40,163 nt of DNA from Streptomyces sp. NTH33. GTDB lineage: Bacteria > Actinomycetota > Actinomycetes > Streptomycetales > Streptomycetaceae. A program made the translations under genes and the position numbers. Where the stretch lies: the NCBI RefSeq assembly GCF_003236365.1, contig NZ_POTZ01000008.1, forward strand, positions 1-40,163, written 5' to 3'. Shown here one piece after another: positions 30,655 through 39,194 of the stretch (within the stretch, counting starts at the first letter, position 1; each line of letters starts with the position of its first letter). The notes under the pieces are model-generated. The model was not told the DNA's origin and did not search any database. It was given only the letters and a program-made list of their open reading frames with translations.

Positions 30655-31335
30655 TCACGGCTCGAACTTGTAACCCAGCCCCCGGACCGTCACCAGGTAC
30701 CGCGGCGCGCCCGGGTCCGGCTCGATCTTGGCACGCAGCCGCTTGACGTGGACGTCGAGGGTCTTGGTGTCGCCCACGTAGTCGGCGCCCCAGACGCGGT
30801 CGATGAGCTGCATACGGGTCAGCACACGTCCGGCGTTGCGCAGCAGCATCTCCAACAGGTCGAACTCCTTCAGCGGCAGGTCGACCTTGGAGCCGGAGAC
30901 GGTCACGACGTGCCGGTCGACGTCCATGCGGACCGGGCCGGCCTCCAGCGCGGCCGGGGCGACCTCCTCGGGCTCGCCGCGCCGGCGCAGCACCGCGCGG
31001 ATACGGGCCACCAGCTCGCGCGAGGAGAACGGCTTGGTGACGTAGTCGTCCGCGCCTATCTCCAGGCCGACGACCTTGTCGATCTCACTGTCCTTGGCGG
31101 TCACCATGATCACGGGGACGTTGGAGCGGCCGCGCAGCTGGCGGCACACCTCCGTGCCGGGCAGGCCCGGCAGCATCAGGTCGAGGAGGACGAGGTCGGC
31201 GCCGTTGCGCTCGAACTCGTCGAGTCCGTCGGGCCCGGTGGCCGCGACGGCGACCTCGAAGCCCTCCTTGCGGAGCATGTACGACAGGGCGTCGGAGAAG
31301 GACTCCTCGTCCTCGACGACGAGCACTCGGGTCAC
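30655..31335 (-). CDS. phoP: Phosphate response regulator PhoP
   Basis: 226 residues. OmpR family: receiver domain with acidic pocket, phospho-acceptor Asp52 ([13 protein letters not shown]), Thr79 and Lys101, and a winged-helix DNA-binding domain ([19 protein letters not shown] to GYKFEP). Streptomyces PhoP binds PHO boxes (11-nt GTTCACC-type repeats) to activate phosphate scavenging and represses antibiotic genes under phosphate limitation. Its ATG overlaps the phoR stop by 4 nt, but transcription runs phoR to phoP leftward. A 105-bp duplicate of its 3' end follows. Confidence 0.95.
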   Translation of the reverse strand: MTRVLVVEDEESFSDALSYMLRKEGFEVAVAATGPDGLDEFERNGADLVLLDLMLPGLPGTEVCRQLRGRSNVPVIMVTAKDSEIDKVVGLEIGADDYVTKPFSSRELVARIRAVLRRRGEPEEVAPAALEAGPVRMDVDRHVVTVSGSKVDLPLKEFDLLEMLLRNAGRVLTRMQLIDRVWGADYVGDTKTLDVHVKRLRAKIEPDPGAPRYLVTVRGLGYKFEP

Positions 31336-32615
31336 GGAAGGACCTCCGGGGCGGGAAGCGGTTCGTAAGGGGTTGGTTCGGTCCTGGACCGCCCGGCCTC
31401 CTCGTGGAGGACGGGGTACTGCTGTGCGTGGTCCCGTTCGCGGTCCCGGTCACGGGCCTCGCGGGCCGCGGCCGCCTCCGGCAGCCGCAGGGTGAAGGTG
31501 GACCCCTGTCCCTCGGCGCTCCACACCGTGATCTCCCCGCCGTGCGAGGCGACCACGTGCTTCACGATCGCCAGGCCCAGGCCGGTGCCCCCCGTGGCGC
31601 GTGAGCGGGCCGGGTCGACGCGGTAGAAGCGCTCGAATATACGCTCCTTGTCCTTGTCGGAGATGCCGATGCCCTGGTCGGTGACGGCGACCTCGATCAC
31701 GTCCCCGCCGGGCGCGTCCACCCGGCGGGCGGCGATGCCGACGCGGGTGCGGGCCGGGGAGTAGTTGACGGCGTTCTCCACGAGGTTGCCGAGGGCGGCG
31801 GCGAGCTGGCCGCGGTTGCCCCACACCCGCAGGTCGGCGGTACCTCCGGTGGCCATGGTGATCTGCTTGGTGCCGGCCTGGTGGCGGCAGCGGTCGATGG
31901 CCTCGGCGACCAGCTGGTCCACACGGACGGGCTCGGCGTCCTCCAGCGGGTCGTCGTTCTGCACCCGGGACAGGTCGATGAGCTCCTGCACCAGGTTGGT
32001 CAGCCGGGTCGCCTCGATCTGCATGCGCCCGGCGAAACGCTCCACGGCCTCGGGGTCGTCGGAGGCGTCCATCACGGCCTCGGAGAGGAGGGAGAGCGCG
32101 CCGACGGGCGTCTTCAGCTCGTGGCTGACGTTGGCGACGAAGTCGCGTCGTACGGCTTCGATACGGCGGGCCTCGGTGAGGTCCTCGACGAGCAGCAGGA
32201 TCAGGCGGGAGCCCAGCGGCGCGACGCGCGCGGAGACGGCGAGGGCCTCGCCGCGTCCGGTGCCGCGCCGGGGAAGGTCCAGCTCGATCTGCCGTATCTC
32301 CCCGTCCCTCCTGGTGTCCCGGGCCATCTGGAGCATCGGCTCCACGGAGAGCTCGCCGCCGCGGACCAGCCCGAGGGCGTACGCTGCGGAGCTGGCCTTG
32401 ACCACGGTGTCGGTCTCGTCGAGGACGACGGCGGAGGAGCGCAGGACGGACAGGACGGTGTCCACACCCGGTGGAAGCACCGGTTCGGTGTGCAGGGCGG
32501 CGCGAGTCGCGCTTTTCTGCTCGCGCTCGCTCCAGCGGAACGCCAGCATGGCGATGACGCCGGTGAGCACTCCGGCGATCGCTGCCGCTGCGGCGACCGC
32601 CGCGTTCAGGTCCAT
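31332..32615 (-). CDS. phoR: Phosphate sensor histidine kinase PhoR
   Basis: 427 residues. One TM helix (about 4-26), PAS-like region (about 55-150), HisKA with phospho-His165 (ANVSHELKTP), HATPase with N box (LGNLVENAVNYS, Asn281), G1 DQGIGIS and G2 GGTGLGLAIVKHV. In Streptomyces it senses low phosphate together with the Pst system and PhoU. Tail of about 40 residues after the ATPase is acidic/basic low complexity. Coupled to phoP by overlap, and divergent from phoU with a PHO box between. Confidence 0.94.
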   Translation of the reverse strand: MDLNAAVAAAAAIAGVLTGVIAMLAFRWSEREQKSATRAALHTEPVLPPGVDTVLSVLRSSAVVLDETDTVVKASSAAYALGLVRGGELSVEPMLQMARDTRRDGEIRQIELDLPRRGTGRGEALAVSARVAPLGSRLILLLVEDLTEARRIEAVRRDFVANVSHELKTPVGALSLLSEAVMDASDDPEAVERFAGRMQIEATRLTNLVQELIDLSRVQNDDPLEDAEPVRVDQLVAEAIDRCRHQAGTKQITMATGGTADLRVWGNRGQLAAALGNLVENAVNYSPARTRVGIAARRVDAPGGDVIEVAVTDQGIGISDKDKERIFERFYRVDPARSRATGGTGLGLAIVKHVVASHGGEITVWSAEGQGSTFTLRLPEAAAAREARDRDRERDHAQQYPVLHEEAGRSRTEPTPYEPLPAPEVLP

Positions 32616-32688
32616 GCGTCCAGGTTAGGCACGGGGTACGACATGCCCACAGCCGTCCGGGTGCGAGCTCGAACACTCGTCGCCCAGA

Positions 32689-32732
32689 GTTCACCTCGGG
32701 GCCAGTGATGGTTCATTTGGGGTGACGGAAAC
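32689..32732. promoter_or_regulatory. PHO box: four 11-nt repeat units
   Basis: Units start every 11 nt: GTTCACCTCGG (32689), GGCCAGTGATG (32700), GTTCATTTGGG (32711), GTGACGGAAAC (32722). The first and third fit the PhoP repeat GTTCAYYYRGG. It lies between divergent phoR and phoU, so phosphorylated PhoP can control both, including its own operon. Confidence 0.85.
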
Positions 32733-32817
32733 GGACGCGTTGGGCCCGGAACGTTGAGAGCGTGGGGTACGAGCCCCCTTACGAACCCCCGAAGAACACA
32801 TACGAGAGGGAACCCTG

Positions 32818-33510
32818 ATGCGGGACGCGTACCACGAGGAACTCGACTCGATCGGCGACGGTCTGGTGGAGATGGCCCGGCTGGTCGGGTCGGCGATCGG
32901 GCGCGCCACGACCGCCATGCTCGACGCCGATCTGAAGCTGGCCGAGAGCGTGATCGAGGGCGATCAGAAGGTCGACGACCTCCAGCACGACCTGGAGGCA
33001 CGGGCCATCGCCCTGCTGGCCCGCCAGCAGCCGGTGGCGACGGACCTGAGGATCGTCGTCACCTCCCTGCGGATGTCCGCCGACCTGGAGCGCTCGGGCG
33101 ACCTCGCCCAGCACGTGGCCAAGCTCGCCCGGCTGCGCTTCCCCGAGCGCGCGGTCCCGCAGGACCTGCACGCCACCATCCTGGAGATGGGCCAGCTCGC
33201 GCAGCGCCTGATGGCGAAGGCGGCCGAGGTGATCGTGACCAAGGACGTCGACCTGGCGATGCAGCTGGAGCAGGACGACGACGAGATGGACCTGCTGCAC
33301 CGCACCCTCTTCACCCACCTGATCGACGACCGCTGGAAGCACGGCATCGAGACGGCGGTGGACGTCACCCTGCTCGGCCGCTACTACGAGCGCTACGCCG
33401 ACCACGCGGTGGCGGTGGCGAAGCGGGTGGTGTACCTGGTGACGGGTGAGCACGCGGACGAGCTGCAGCAGCAGGACATCCAGCCGGTGACGGGGGCGGA
33501 GGGCGTGTGA
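32818..33510 (+). CDS. phoU: Phosphate transport regulator PhoU
   Basis: 230 residues with two PhoU three-helix repeats: MRDAYHEELDSIGDGLVEMARLVG, then ATDLRIVVTSLRMSADLERSGDLAQHV (metal-binding DxERxGD), and a second repeat with ETAVDVTLLGRYYERYADHAVAVAKRVVYL. PhoU moderates PhoR signalling and the Pst transporter. GAGAGGGA lies upstream of ATG 32818. Its transcription is expected to depend on the PHO box upstream. Confidence 0.94.
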   Translation: MRDAYHEELDSIGDGLVEMARLVGSAIGRATTAMLDADLKLAESVIEGDQKVDDLQHDLEARAIALLARQQPVATDLRIVVTSLRMSADLERSGDLAQHVAKLARLRFPERAVPQDLHATILEMGQLAQRLMAKAAEVIVTKDVDLAMQLEQDDDEMDLLHRTLFTHLIDDRWKHGIETAVDVTLLGRYYERYADHAVAVAKRVVYLVTGEHADELQQQDIQPVTGAEGV

Positions 33511-33548
33511 GGGCCGGTGCGGCGGTGGGGCCGTGCGGCGGCCGGCGC

Positions 33549-33593
33549 GTGACCGTCCCGCTCGTGACCGTCCGGCGCGTCACCGTCCGGGAC
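33549..33593. repeat. Three 15-nt direct repeats GTGACCGTCC
   Basis: GTGACCGTCC at 33549 and 33564 and GTCACCGTCC at 33579, with variable 5-nt tails. Located just after phoU and 109 nt before the Cys-rich peptide gene. A regular 15-nt period is unlike the 11-nt PHO box; possible operator for an unknown regulator. Confidence 0.45.
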
Positions 33594-33701
33594 CGGCGCG
33601 AAGGGCTGACGCCAGGGCGCGCACGAGCCACTGTGCGCCGTTGATGCGCCCAGTGCGGCGGGCATGAAATGGGCAAAGGCACCAGCCTCGAGGAGGGACC
33701 C

Positions 33702-33857
33702 ATGTCCGAATCCCCCGGCATCACGCCCGACCCCACGCAGGAGCGCGAGACCGAGCAGCCCGCCGAGATCAAGAGCCTGCCGCTCTTCGGCGCCTGCGGC
33801 TGCGGCTCGGGCTGCGGCTGCGGCTGCCAGTCGGGCGGCCCCTGCCAGTGCGGCTGA
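33702..33857 (+). CDS. Small Cys-rich peptide, metallothionein-like
   Basis: 51 residues from ATG 33702 with GGAGGG upstream. Acidic, disordered N-terminal part then ACGCGSGCGCGCQSGGPCQCG: seven Cys in the last 21 residues. The pattern of CxC pairs suggests metal binding like short bacterial metallothioneins. No known name. It is followed by a terminator and lies beside phoU but shows no link to phosphate. No signal peptide, so probably cytoplasmic. Confidence 0.72.
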   Translation: MSESPGITPDPTQERETEQPAEIKSLPLFGACGCGSGCGCGCQSGGPCQCG

Positions 33858-34310
33858 CGGGGCGTAACTCGTCACATCGGTACATCGGTATACACGGCGG
33901 TACGTGACCGCGGTGCGTCGCAGGGCCCTGGTGGAGAACCAGGGCCCTGCGCCGTGTGCACCGGGTACGCCGTGCGCCCGGCCGCCGCCGTTACCCACTC
34001 ACGGGTGACGGCCGGAGAGCGGCAGGGGTGGCGCACCCTGGCGTGCGGGCACGGGAGGCCAACGCCCGCAAGGGCTGACCGTGCTGACTTTCCGTCAACC
34101 ACACGCATTCGGTGCCTGAATGGCCATTACAGGCAAGAGTCACGGAAATATGGATGGTTCGTAACACCGCCCGGAGATTGCGTACATGTCCCGGAATGAG
34201 CGGACAGTCTGTGGAGGCGCGGCCAGCCGGCCGCCACCCGCACAGCGCACGCCCTCCCGCGCGGCTCGCCGCGGCGGGCGGGGCGTGCTCGCACCAAGCA
34301 GGGAGAGCCT
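33858..34310. other. Intergenic region before the lamin-tail gene
   Basis: 453 nt. Contains a terminator (33919-33951) and then the presumed promoter of the next gene; the part around 34080-34200 is less GC-rich than average. No gene or known riboswitch recognised. Confidence 0.5.
33919..33951 (+). terminator. Terminator of the Cys-rich peptide gene
   Basis: Perfect 13-bp stem CGCAGGGCCCTGG / CCAGGGCCCTGCG, 7-nt loop. Confidence 0.85.
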
Positions 34311-34874
34311 GTGACCGTTTCCGTTTCTGTGACCGTCCGTCGTCTGGCCGCCGCCGTCGCCGCGGCCGGAGCCCTGGTCGGGACGGTGGTGCTGCCGGCG
34401 TCCGCCGCCGACCACGCCCCGCGCCATCGCGAGAACGTGGTGATCAGCAACGTGCACCTCGACTCCGGCCGCGACCACCGCTCCCACCGCGCCCTGAACC
34501 AGGAGTGGGTGGCCATCACCAACAACAGCCACCACAGCGTCAACATGAGCGGGTGGACGCTGTCCGACCAGCACGGCCACAGGTACACGTTCCGCCACTA
34601 CCGCCTCGACGGCCGCTCGACGGTCCGCGTCCACACCGGAGTGGGCCGCGACACCCGTCGGGACCTCTACCAGGACCGCCGCAACCAGGTCTGGGACCGC
34701 CGCGACACCGCCACCCTGCGCAATGAGCGCGGCCGCGTCGTGGACACCCTCAAGTGGGGCAACGACCGCCACGACGACCGCCGCAACGGTCGCCACGACG
34801 ACCGCCGCGACCACCGCGACGACCGCCGTAACGACCACCGCAACGAGGGTCACCACCGCACCGACCACCGCTGA
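34311..34874 (+). CDS. Secreted lamin-tail domain protein
   Basis: 187 residues from GTG 34311 (GGGAGAGCC upstream). Signal peptide with basic start, Ala/Val-rich core and ASA-AD cleavage site near residue 32. Lamin-tail domain (about 40-145): VVISNVHLDSG, LNQEWVAITNNS, VNMSGWTLSDQHGHRYTF, then DTATLRNERGRVVDTLKW. Bacterial lamin-tail proteins are exported and often bind nucleic acid or the cell surface. The tail (about 150-187) is an unusual His/Asp/Arg repeat (RHDDRRNGRHDDRRDHRDDRR). Followed by a terminator. Confidence 0.82.
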   Translation: MTVSVSVTVRRLAAAVAAAGALVGTVVLPASAADHAPRHRENVVISNVHLDSGRDHRSHRALNQEWVAITNNSHHSVNMSGWTLSDQHGHRYTFRHYRLDGRSTVRVHTGVGRDTRRDLYQDRRNQVWDRRDTATLRNERGRVVDTLKWGNDRHDDRRNGRHDDRRDHRDDRRNDHRNEGHHRTDHR

Positions 34875-34890
34875 CCCGGCACACCTCGGC

Positions 34891-34934
34891 AGAAGGCCCC
34901 TCTCCGCGGGACAACCGCGAAGGGGGGCTCTTCC
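34891..34934. terminator. Imperfect terminator hairpin
   Basis: AGAAGGCCCCTCTCCGCGG pairs with CCGCGAAGGGGGGCTCTT with a few mismatches, between convergent genes. Confidence 0.65.
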
Positions 34935-34957
34935 GTCTTTTCGATCAGCGACCGGGC

Positions 34958-35089
34958 TCAGATCAGGCGCTCTCCGTTGCGGCGGGCCTCGACCCACTCG
35001 CGGAAGAACCCACGGCTGATCACGAACAGGACAGCGGCCACGATGGCGGGCCACATCAGGACGTACACGCTCAGAGCGAAGGTGGTCAC
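34958..35089 (-). CDS. Small membrane subunit of the symporter
   Basis: 43 residues from GTG 35089 (AGGAGG upstream), 16 nt after the symporter stop. A single TM helix (FALSVYVLMWPAIVAAVLFV) followed by a basic-acidic tail ISRGFFREWVEARRNGERLI. Short proteins of this kind are known as 'putative transporter small subunit' beside SSS family symporters. Probably assembles with or stabilises the symporter; mechanism unproven. Confidence 0.8.
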   Translation of the reverse strand: MTTFALSVYVLMWPAIVAAVLFVISRGFFREWVEARRNGERLI

Positions 35090-35105
35090 CGGGCCTCCTC
35101 TTTCT

Positions 35106-36848
35106 TCACTTGCTGCTTGCGGCAAGGTCGGGTTCGTCGTGGACGCCCCCCGCCGGCCGCGGGACACCCGCCCTGCCGCCGTCGCCGTCGGTGCCGGCGG
35201 ACACCCGCGCGGAACCGTCGTCGAAGTCACCGGTGCACTGGGCGATGACGGCGAAGTCGAAGCGTTCGTTGTTGCCCACGGACATCGCCCAGCAGATGAC
35301 GGTGCTCACGGAGTAGGCCACCAGGGAGCCGCTCAGCGTCGCGTACTCGTGCAGGGACCCGATGGCGAACGGCGCGGACACCACTGCGGCCAGCACACCG
35401 ACGATCTTCGCCGGCCTGGCGCCCAGGAAGCCGAACACCATCAGACCGAGGACGACGCCGATGCCGATGACCGCCAGGACGTCCACGAGGATGCCGAAGG
35501 CGCCGTCCGTGGGGATCCAGCTGAAGCGGACCGGCAGGAACACCGCGAGCGCCGCGAGCACCGAGGTGGTGAACGCCCTGCTGGTGACCTTCTCCCAGTA
35601 GAAGCTGGCCAGCACCGGGAAGACGAGGGCGCCCCACAGCGCGCCGACGAACACCAGCAGATCGAGGATGTTCAGGCGGAGGCTGGCGAAGGCCACGGCC
35701 GCCGCGGTCGCCAGCACCATCGTGATGCGTCCGACCAGCAGCATCGTCCTGGGGTTGGCCTTCTCCTTGCCGGCCACCCCCTGGCCGTAGATGTCGGTCA
35801 TCGTGATCGAGGAGAGGGCGCAGAGGTCGGCGTCCGCGGTGGAGGACAGCGCACCGACGATCATGATGAAGAACACCACCAGCAGCGCGGGCGACAGGTA
35901 GGTGGCGGCCATCTCGGGGATGAGGTTGTTCAGGTCGCCGCCGGTCGGCTCGAAGCCGATGTAGAGGGCGAGCACCCCGAGCATGCCGACGCCGATCACC
36001 ATGGCGCCGTAGCCGATGGTCGCGGTGACGAAGGTCGGCTTGATCAGGCTCTGCTTCACCGCGAAGAGCCGCTGCGCGATGGTCTGGTTGCCGATGGCGT
36101 AGGCCAGCACCGCGGCGATGTAGGGGGCGCCCTGGTTCATGAACGCGTGGCTGGAGAAGAAGTTGCCCTGCTGCGGGGTCAGGTGGTGCGCGCCGGTCTC
36201 GAACGCCGCCGGGAAGCCGGCCGCGAAGAAGATGACCGGAACGATCACGGCCACCGCGCCGAGCATCGCGACGACCTGGATGAAGTCGGTCAGCACGGAG
36301 GCGCGGAAACCGGACCACAGGGTGTAGAGCAGCACGCCCGCGGCCACGGCGAAGACGCCCTGGGTGAAGTTGAACGGCGACAGCAGCGAGATCAGCACGC
36401 CGCCGGCGATGAAGTTCGACATCAGGCTGATGAGACTGCCGACGACGTTGGAGCCGGCGAGCATCAGCTGGCTGGAGCGGCCGTGCCGCGCGTACATGAC
36501 TTCGGCCAGCGTGTGCGCCTTGGGGGCGACGGAGCGGATGCGCTTGCCGAAGGGGTAGATGAAGAGGATCATCAGGGCGCCCCAGAGCCCGTAGTGGATG
36601 GGCCCCGATATGCCGTAGGTGTACCCCGACGTCGCGGACGCGTACATCGAGGCCGCCCAGATCCAGGTCGCCGTCATGCTGGCGGCGGAGATTCCGAAAC
36701 CGATGTTGTTACCACCGGTCATGTACGCATCGGCGTTCTCGTCCTTCTTGCCGATGCGGGTCGAGATCAGGAAGGTCCCTCCGTAGAAGAGGACCAGCAG
36801 ACCAATGATCATCACAGCGCCGAACCGGGCTGTTTCCACCCCGTGCAA
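35106..36848 (-). CDS. Sodium:solute symporter (SSS family, DUR3-like)
   Basis: 580 residues. TTG 36848 is chosen because AAGGAGG sits 8 nt before it; ATG 36872, ATG 36884 and GTG 36839 are in frame but lack such a site. About 13-15 TM helices, with the SSS pattern AYMTGGNNIGFGISAASM then TWIWAASMYASATSGYTYGISGP near residues 60-85, similar to DUR3-type urea/polyamine permeases. The Na+ site region (SNFIAGGVLISL; LSSTADADLC) is intact. Substrate cannot be fixed. Coupled to the small subunit gene downstream. Confidence 0.88.
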   Translation of the reverse strand: MHGVETARFGAVMIIGLLVLFYGGTFLISTRIGKKDENADAYMTGGNNIGFGISAASMTATWIWAASMYASATSGYTYGISGPIHYGLWGALMILFIYPFGKRIRSVAPKAHTLAEVMYARHGRSSQLMLAGSNVVGSLISLMSNFIAGGVLISLLSPFNFTQGVFAVAAGVLLYTLWSGFRASVLTDFIQVVAMLGAVAVIVPVIFFAAGFPAAFETGAHHLTPQQGNFFSSHAFMNQGAPYIAAVLAYAIGNQTIAQRLFAVKQSLIKPTFVTATIGYGAMVIGVGMLGVLALYIGFEPTGGDLNNLIPEMAATYLSPALLVVFFIMIVGALSSTADADLCALSSITMTDIYGQGVAGKEKANPRTMLLVGRITMVLATAAAVAFASLRLNILDLLVFVGALWGALVFPVLASFYWEKVTSRAFTTSVLAALAVFLPVRFSWIPTDGAFGILVDVLAVIGIGVVLGLMVFGFLGARPAKIVGVLAAVVSAPFAIGSLHEYATLSGSLVAYSVSTVICWAMSVGNNERFDFAVIAQCTGDFDDGSARVSAGTDGDGGRAGVPRPAGGVHDEPDLAASSK

Positions 36849-37260
36849 TCGCGCCACCTCCTTACGACTCATGGAGCCCGGCATCAGCCGCGGCGCCCGG
36901 CGCACCGGCCGGGGACCCGCGGTCCTGTCCCGCGCGTCATGGGCGGCGGGAAGACGGCTCCGGCTCCCCGGAACAGCGGCGTCGTCACTGGAGCCGGGGG
37001 CGTTCACAAAAAGGCAGACCCTTTGAGTCCGCAAATTTTCGGCATCCTAACAGTTTTTTGAACTGTCATGACTGTCAGCCGACCTTGAAGTCACCGAGTG
37101 TGACACCTTGTGTTTTGCAGGACCTACAGGTAGCGCATGCACGCTCAACGACCGCCCTCTCCGGCCGATCACGCCCGCATTGCCCGTTTGCAGCCCCTTC
37201 TTCACAGATCAGAAGTGCGACGCGCAACGGCGACATCGATCTCTTCGAGTACGTGACCCG
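36849..37260. other. Intergenic region with symporter promoter
   Basis: 412 nt. ACAGTT-TTTTG-AACTGT is a small inverted repeat at about 37050-37066, next to a TGTCATGACTGTCAG repeat; these lie about 200 nt upstream of the symporter start on its strand. No gene recognised. The right end enters the scarred region. Confidence 0.45.
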
Positions 37261-37926
37261 TTATCCGGTCCTCGGCCACGTGATGTGCTGCCCCTCCGGG
37301 CCCACGGTGATCGTGAAGCGTTCCAGGGAGGGAGCGCCGTCCGCCCGCCACCGTGTGACGTGCTCTTCGACTGCATCCCAGAGGGGCTCGGGCCCGCCTT
37401 GACGGACCAGCCGGCGGTCCACTTCGTCCTGGCGGAGGGCTGCCCATGAGCCGGCCTCGACGTCGATGAGGACCTGTTCGGTGCGACCTCCTCGAACGAG
37501 GGTGACCCTCTGGGTTCCAGGGGCGGCCAGCTGAGCAACGAAACGGGTGTTCCAGTCGTCCAGGTCGGTACCGCGCAGCGGGGTGGGGCGTTCGTCGCCG
37601 AGGTCGAGGTCGGGAAGCGTGCCGAGCGGGGGTGGCGTGTGCGGGCGGGCGAGCATGAAGGAGATCTGGCCGCCCAGGAAGGTGCCGGTGGCCGTGCCAT
37701 CGGGGTGGACGGTCAGGCGGGCCAGTTCGGAGGCGTACATCCAGCCGCACAGCGTGGCGAGGATCAGACCGCCGGGCCGGGTCTGCTCCAGCCAGGCGTG
37801 GGGGACGGCGAGGACGCCACAGGTGGCGATGAGCCGGTCGTACGGCGCTCCTTTCCTGTAGCCGGCCAGGCCGTCGCCTACAACCAGGCCAGGGGCGTAG
37901 CCGGCCTGTCCGAGTGCGGTCCGGGC
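37261..37926 (-). pseudogene. Truncated TgmC-like methyltransferase
   Basis: Real coding character is limited to about 221 residues with stop TAA 37261-37263. ARTALGQAGYAPGLVVGDG, APYDRLIATCGVLAVPHAWLEQ and GGQISFMLARPHTP match the C-terminal half of PIMT-type methyltransferases of the ATP-grasp peptide maturase systems (TgmC-like), which modify ribosomal peptides. The N-terminal SAM-binding half is missing; homology stops at about 37926 where a regulator fragment begins on the other strand. No ATP-grasp or precursor gene is near. Confidence 0.6.
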
Positions 37927-37929
37927 CCG

Positions 37930-38565
37930 ATGGGCGGCCTGTTCCGGCTGCTCAACCACCGCGGAATCAGTACGCGCCGTATCGCGGCAGCCGCCGACAT
38001 CACCCAGGGGCGACTCTACGACTACATGAACGGCCGCAGCCGGGTGGAAAAACTCTCGATCTTCGAACAGGTCGCGGATGCCTTCCACATCCCCGGACAC
38101 CTGTTGGGCCTCGCCCGCCGCCCAGCGGTCAAGGAGGCCGGCCCGGCACATCCGTGGGTCAGTCCCTTCGACGCCGCCGCGCTGGCCAGTGAATCGGCGC
38201 TCGTCCTGCGGGACATGAAGCGGTACGACAGTGCAGTCGAGCATGCCGAACGTGCCGTGAGCCTCCGTGAGGCAGGTCGAGCACGTTCCCTTGCCCTGAG
38301 CCGCATCGCACTGGCCGGCCTCCACATCCACCGCGAGGACCTGGATGCCGCCGTGAACGTCGGCGACGAGCTGTTGACCACGACCGCCCCCACTCTCGGC
38401 TCTGTCCGGGTCATGCACCAACTCGACGACCTGCGAATCCGGCTGGAACCACACAGGGCATACCGCCCCGTGCGCGACCTCCTGGCCCGGCTCGACCAGG
38501 CCAAACGGGCGAGAATACTGCTGCTGGCAGACATCCTCACGCCCGTGGAGGGCAGCCGCTCATGA
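37930..38565 (+). pseudogene. Truncated XRE/TPR regulator
   Basis: 211 codons from ATG 37930. XRE HTH (LFRLLNHRGISTRRIAAAAD, ITQGRLYDYMNGRSRVEKLS) then an abrupt pass into a TPR-like C-terminus (ALASESALVLRDMKRYDSAV, AERAVSLREAGRARSLALSRI). The usual family is about 400 residues, so a middle part seems deleted, and the true start is lost at the join with the methyltransferase. Its stop overlaps the Nudix ATG (ATGA). It may still be translated; I call it a remnant. Confidence 0.6.
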
Positions 38566-39077
38566 GGCCCACGCCCGCCGATCCAGACGCTTGGAACGCC
38601 TACCTCGCCGAGGGCAATGCCACCCAGGTCCGCAAGCGTGTCGCCGCAGACGTTCTGATCCGGGACAGCTCCGGCCGCGTCCTCCTGGTCAACCCCACGT
38701 ACAAGCCGGGGTGGGACCTGCCCGGCGACATGGCCGAGGCCAACGAGCCACCCCATGTCGCGGCGATCCGCGAGGTGAAAGAGGAACTGGGTCTGCTCAT
38801 CGCCCTGCGTTCCCTACTGGTCGTCGACTGGGTGTCCTCGCACGGCCCGTGGGACGACCAGCTCTCCTTCATCTTCGACGCAGGCACCCTCGACGACGAG
38901 ACGTCCGCCGCGATGCATCCCCACGACAGCGAACTGTCGGAAGTGAGGTTCGTCCCGCTCGGCACGGCCTCGACGATGCTCCGCGAGCGTCTCGCCAACC
39001 GGTTCCAGGTAGCTGTCCGGGCATTGCAGGACGGAAGCACGGCATACCTGCACGATGGCCGTACGGCACTGCCCTGA
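38562..39077 (+). CDS. Nudix hydrolase
   Basis: 171 residues, ATG 38562 overlapping the upstream stop. A beta strand RVLLVNPTYKPGWDLPG leads into the Nudix box GDMAEANEPPHVAAIREVKEEL (about 48-69), which keeps the REVKEELG catalytic end. The second Gly of the usual GG pair is Asp here, at the invariant Gly of G-x5-E-x7-REUXEEXGU, which may weaken activity. Substrate unknown. It remains paired with an XRE/TPR regulator as in Streptomyces accessory loci, though that regulator is damaged. Confidence 0.8.
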   Translation: MRPTPADPDAWNAYLAEGNATQVRKRVAADVLIRDSSGRVLLVNPTYKPGWDLPGDMAEANEPPHVAAIREVKEELGLLIALRSLLVVDWVSSHGPWDDQLSFIFDAGTLDDETSAAMHPHDSELSEVRFVPLGTASTMLRERLANRFQVAVRALQDGSTAYLHDGRTALP

Positions 39078-39110
39078 CAGTCTCAGCTCCTCGAAGACCC
39101 AACACAGCAA

Positions 39111-39151
39111 TGAGCCCTCTACCCGCAACGAAACCGCAGACAGAGGGCTCA
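39111..39151 (+). terminator. Terminator after the Nudix gene
   Basis: Perfect 10-bp stem TGAGCCCTCT / AGAGGGCTCA with a 21-nt loop, followed by a T-rich stretch at 39165-39176. Confidence 0.7.
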
Positions 39152-39194
39152 AGACTCAGGGCACTTCTTCTTTCCCTGAGTACGGCTCCCGCAC

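Noticed and set aside
34080..34310. ydaO-type (c-di-AMP) riboswitch before the secreted protein gene
   Set aside because: Streptomyces cell-wall genes often carry one, but I could not find its conserved pairing or core bases here.
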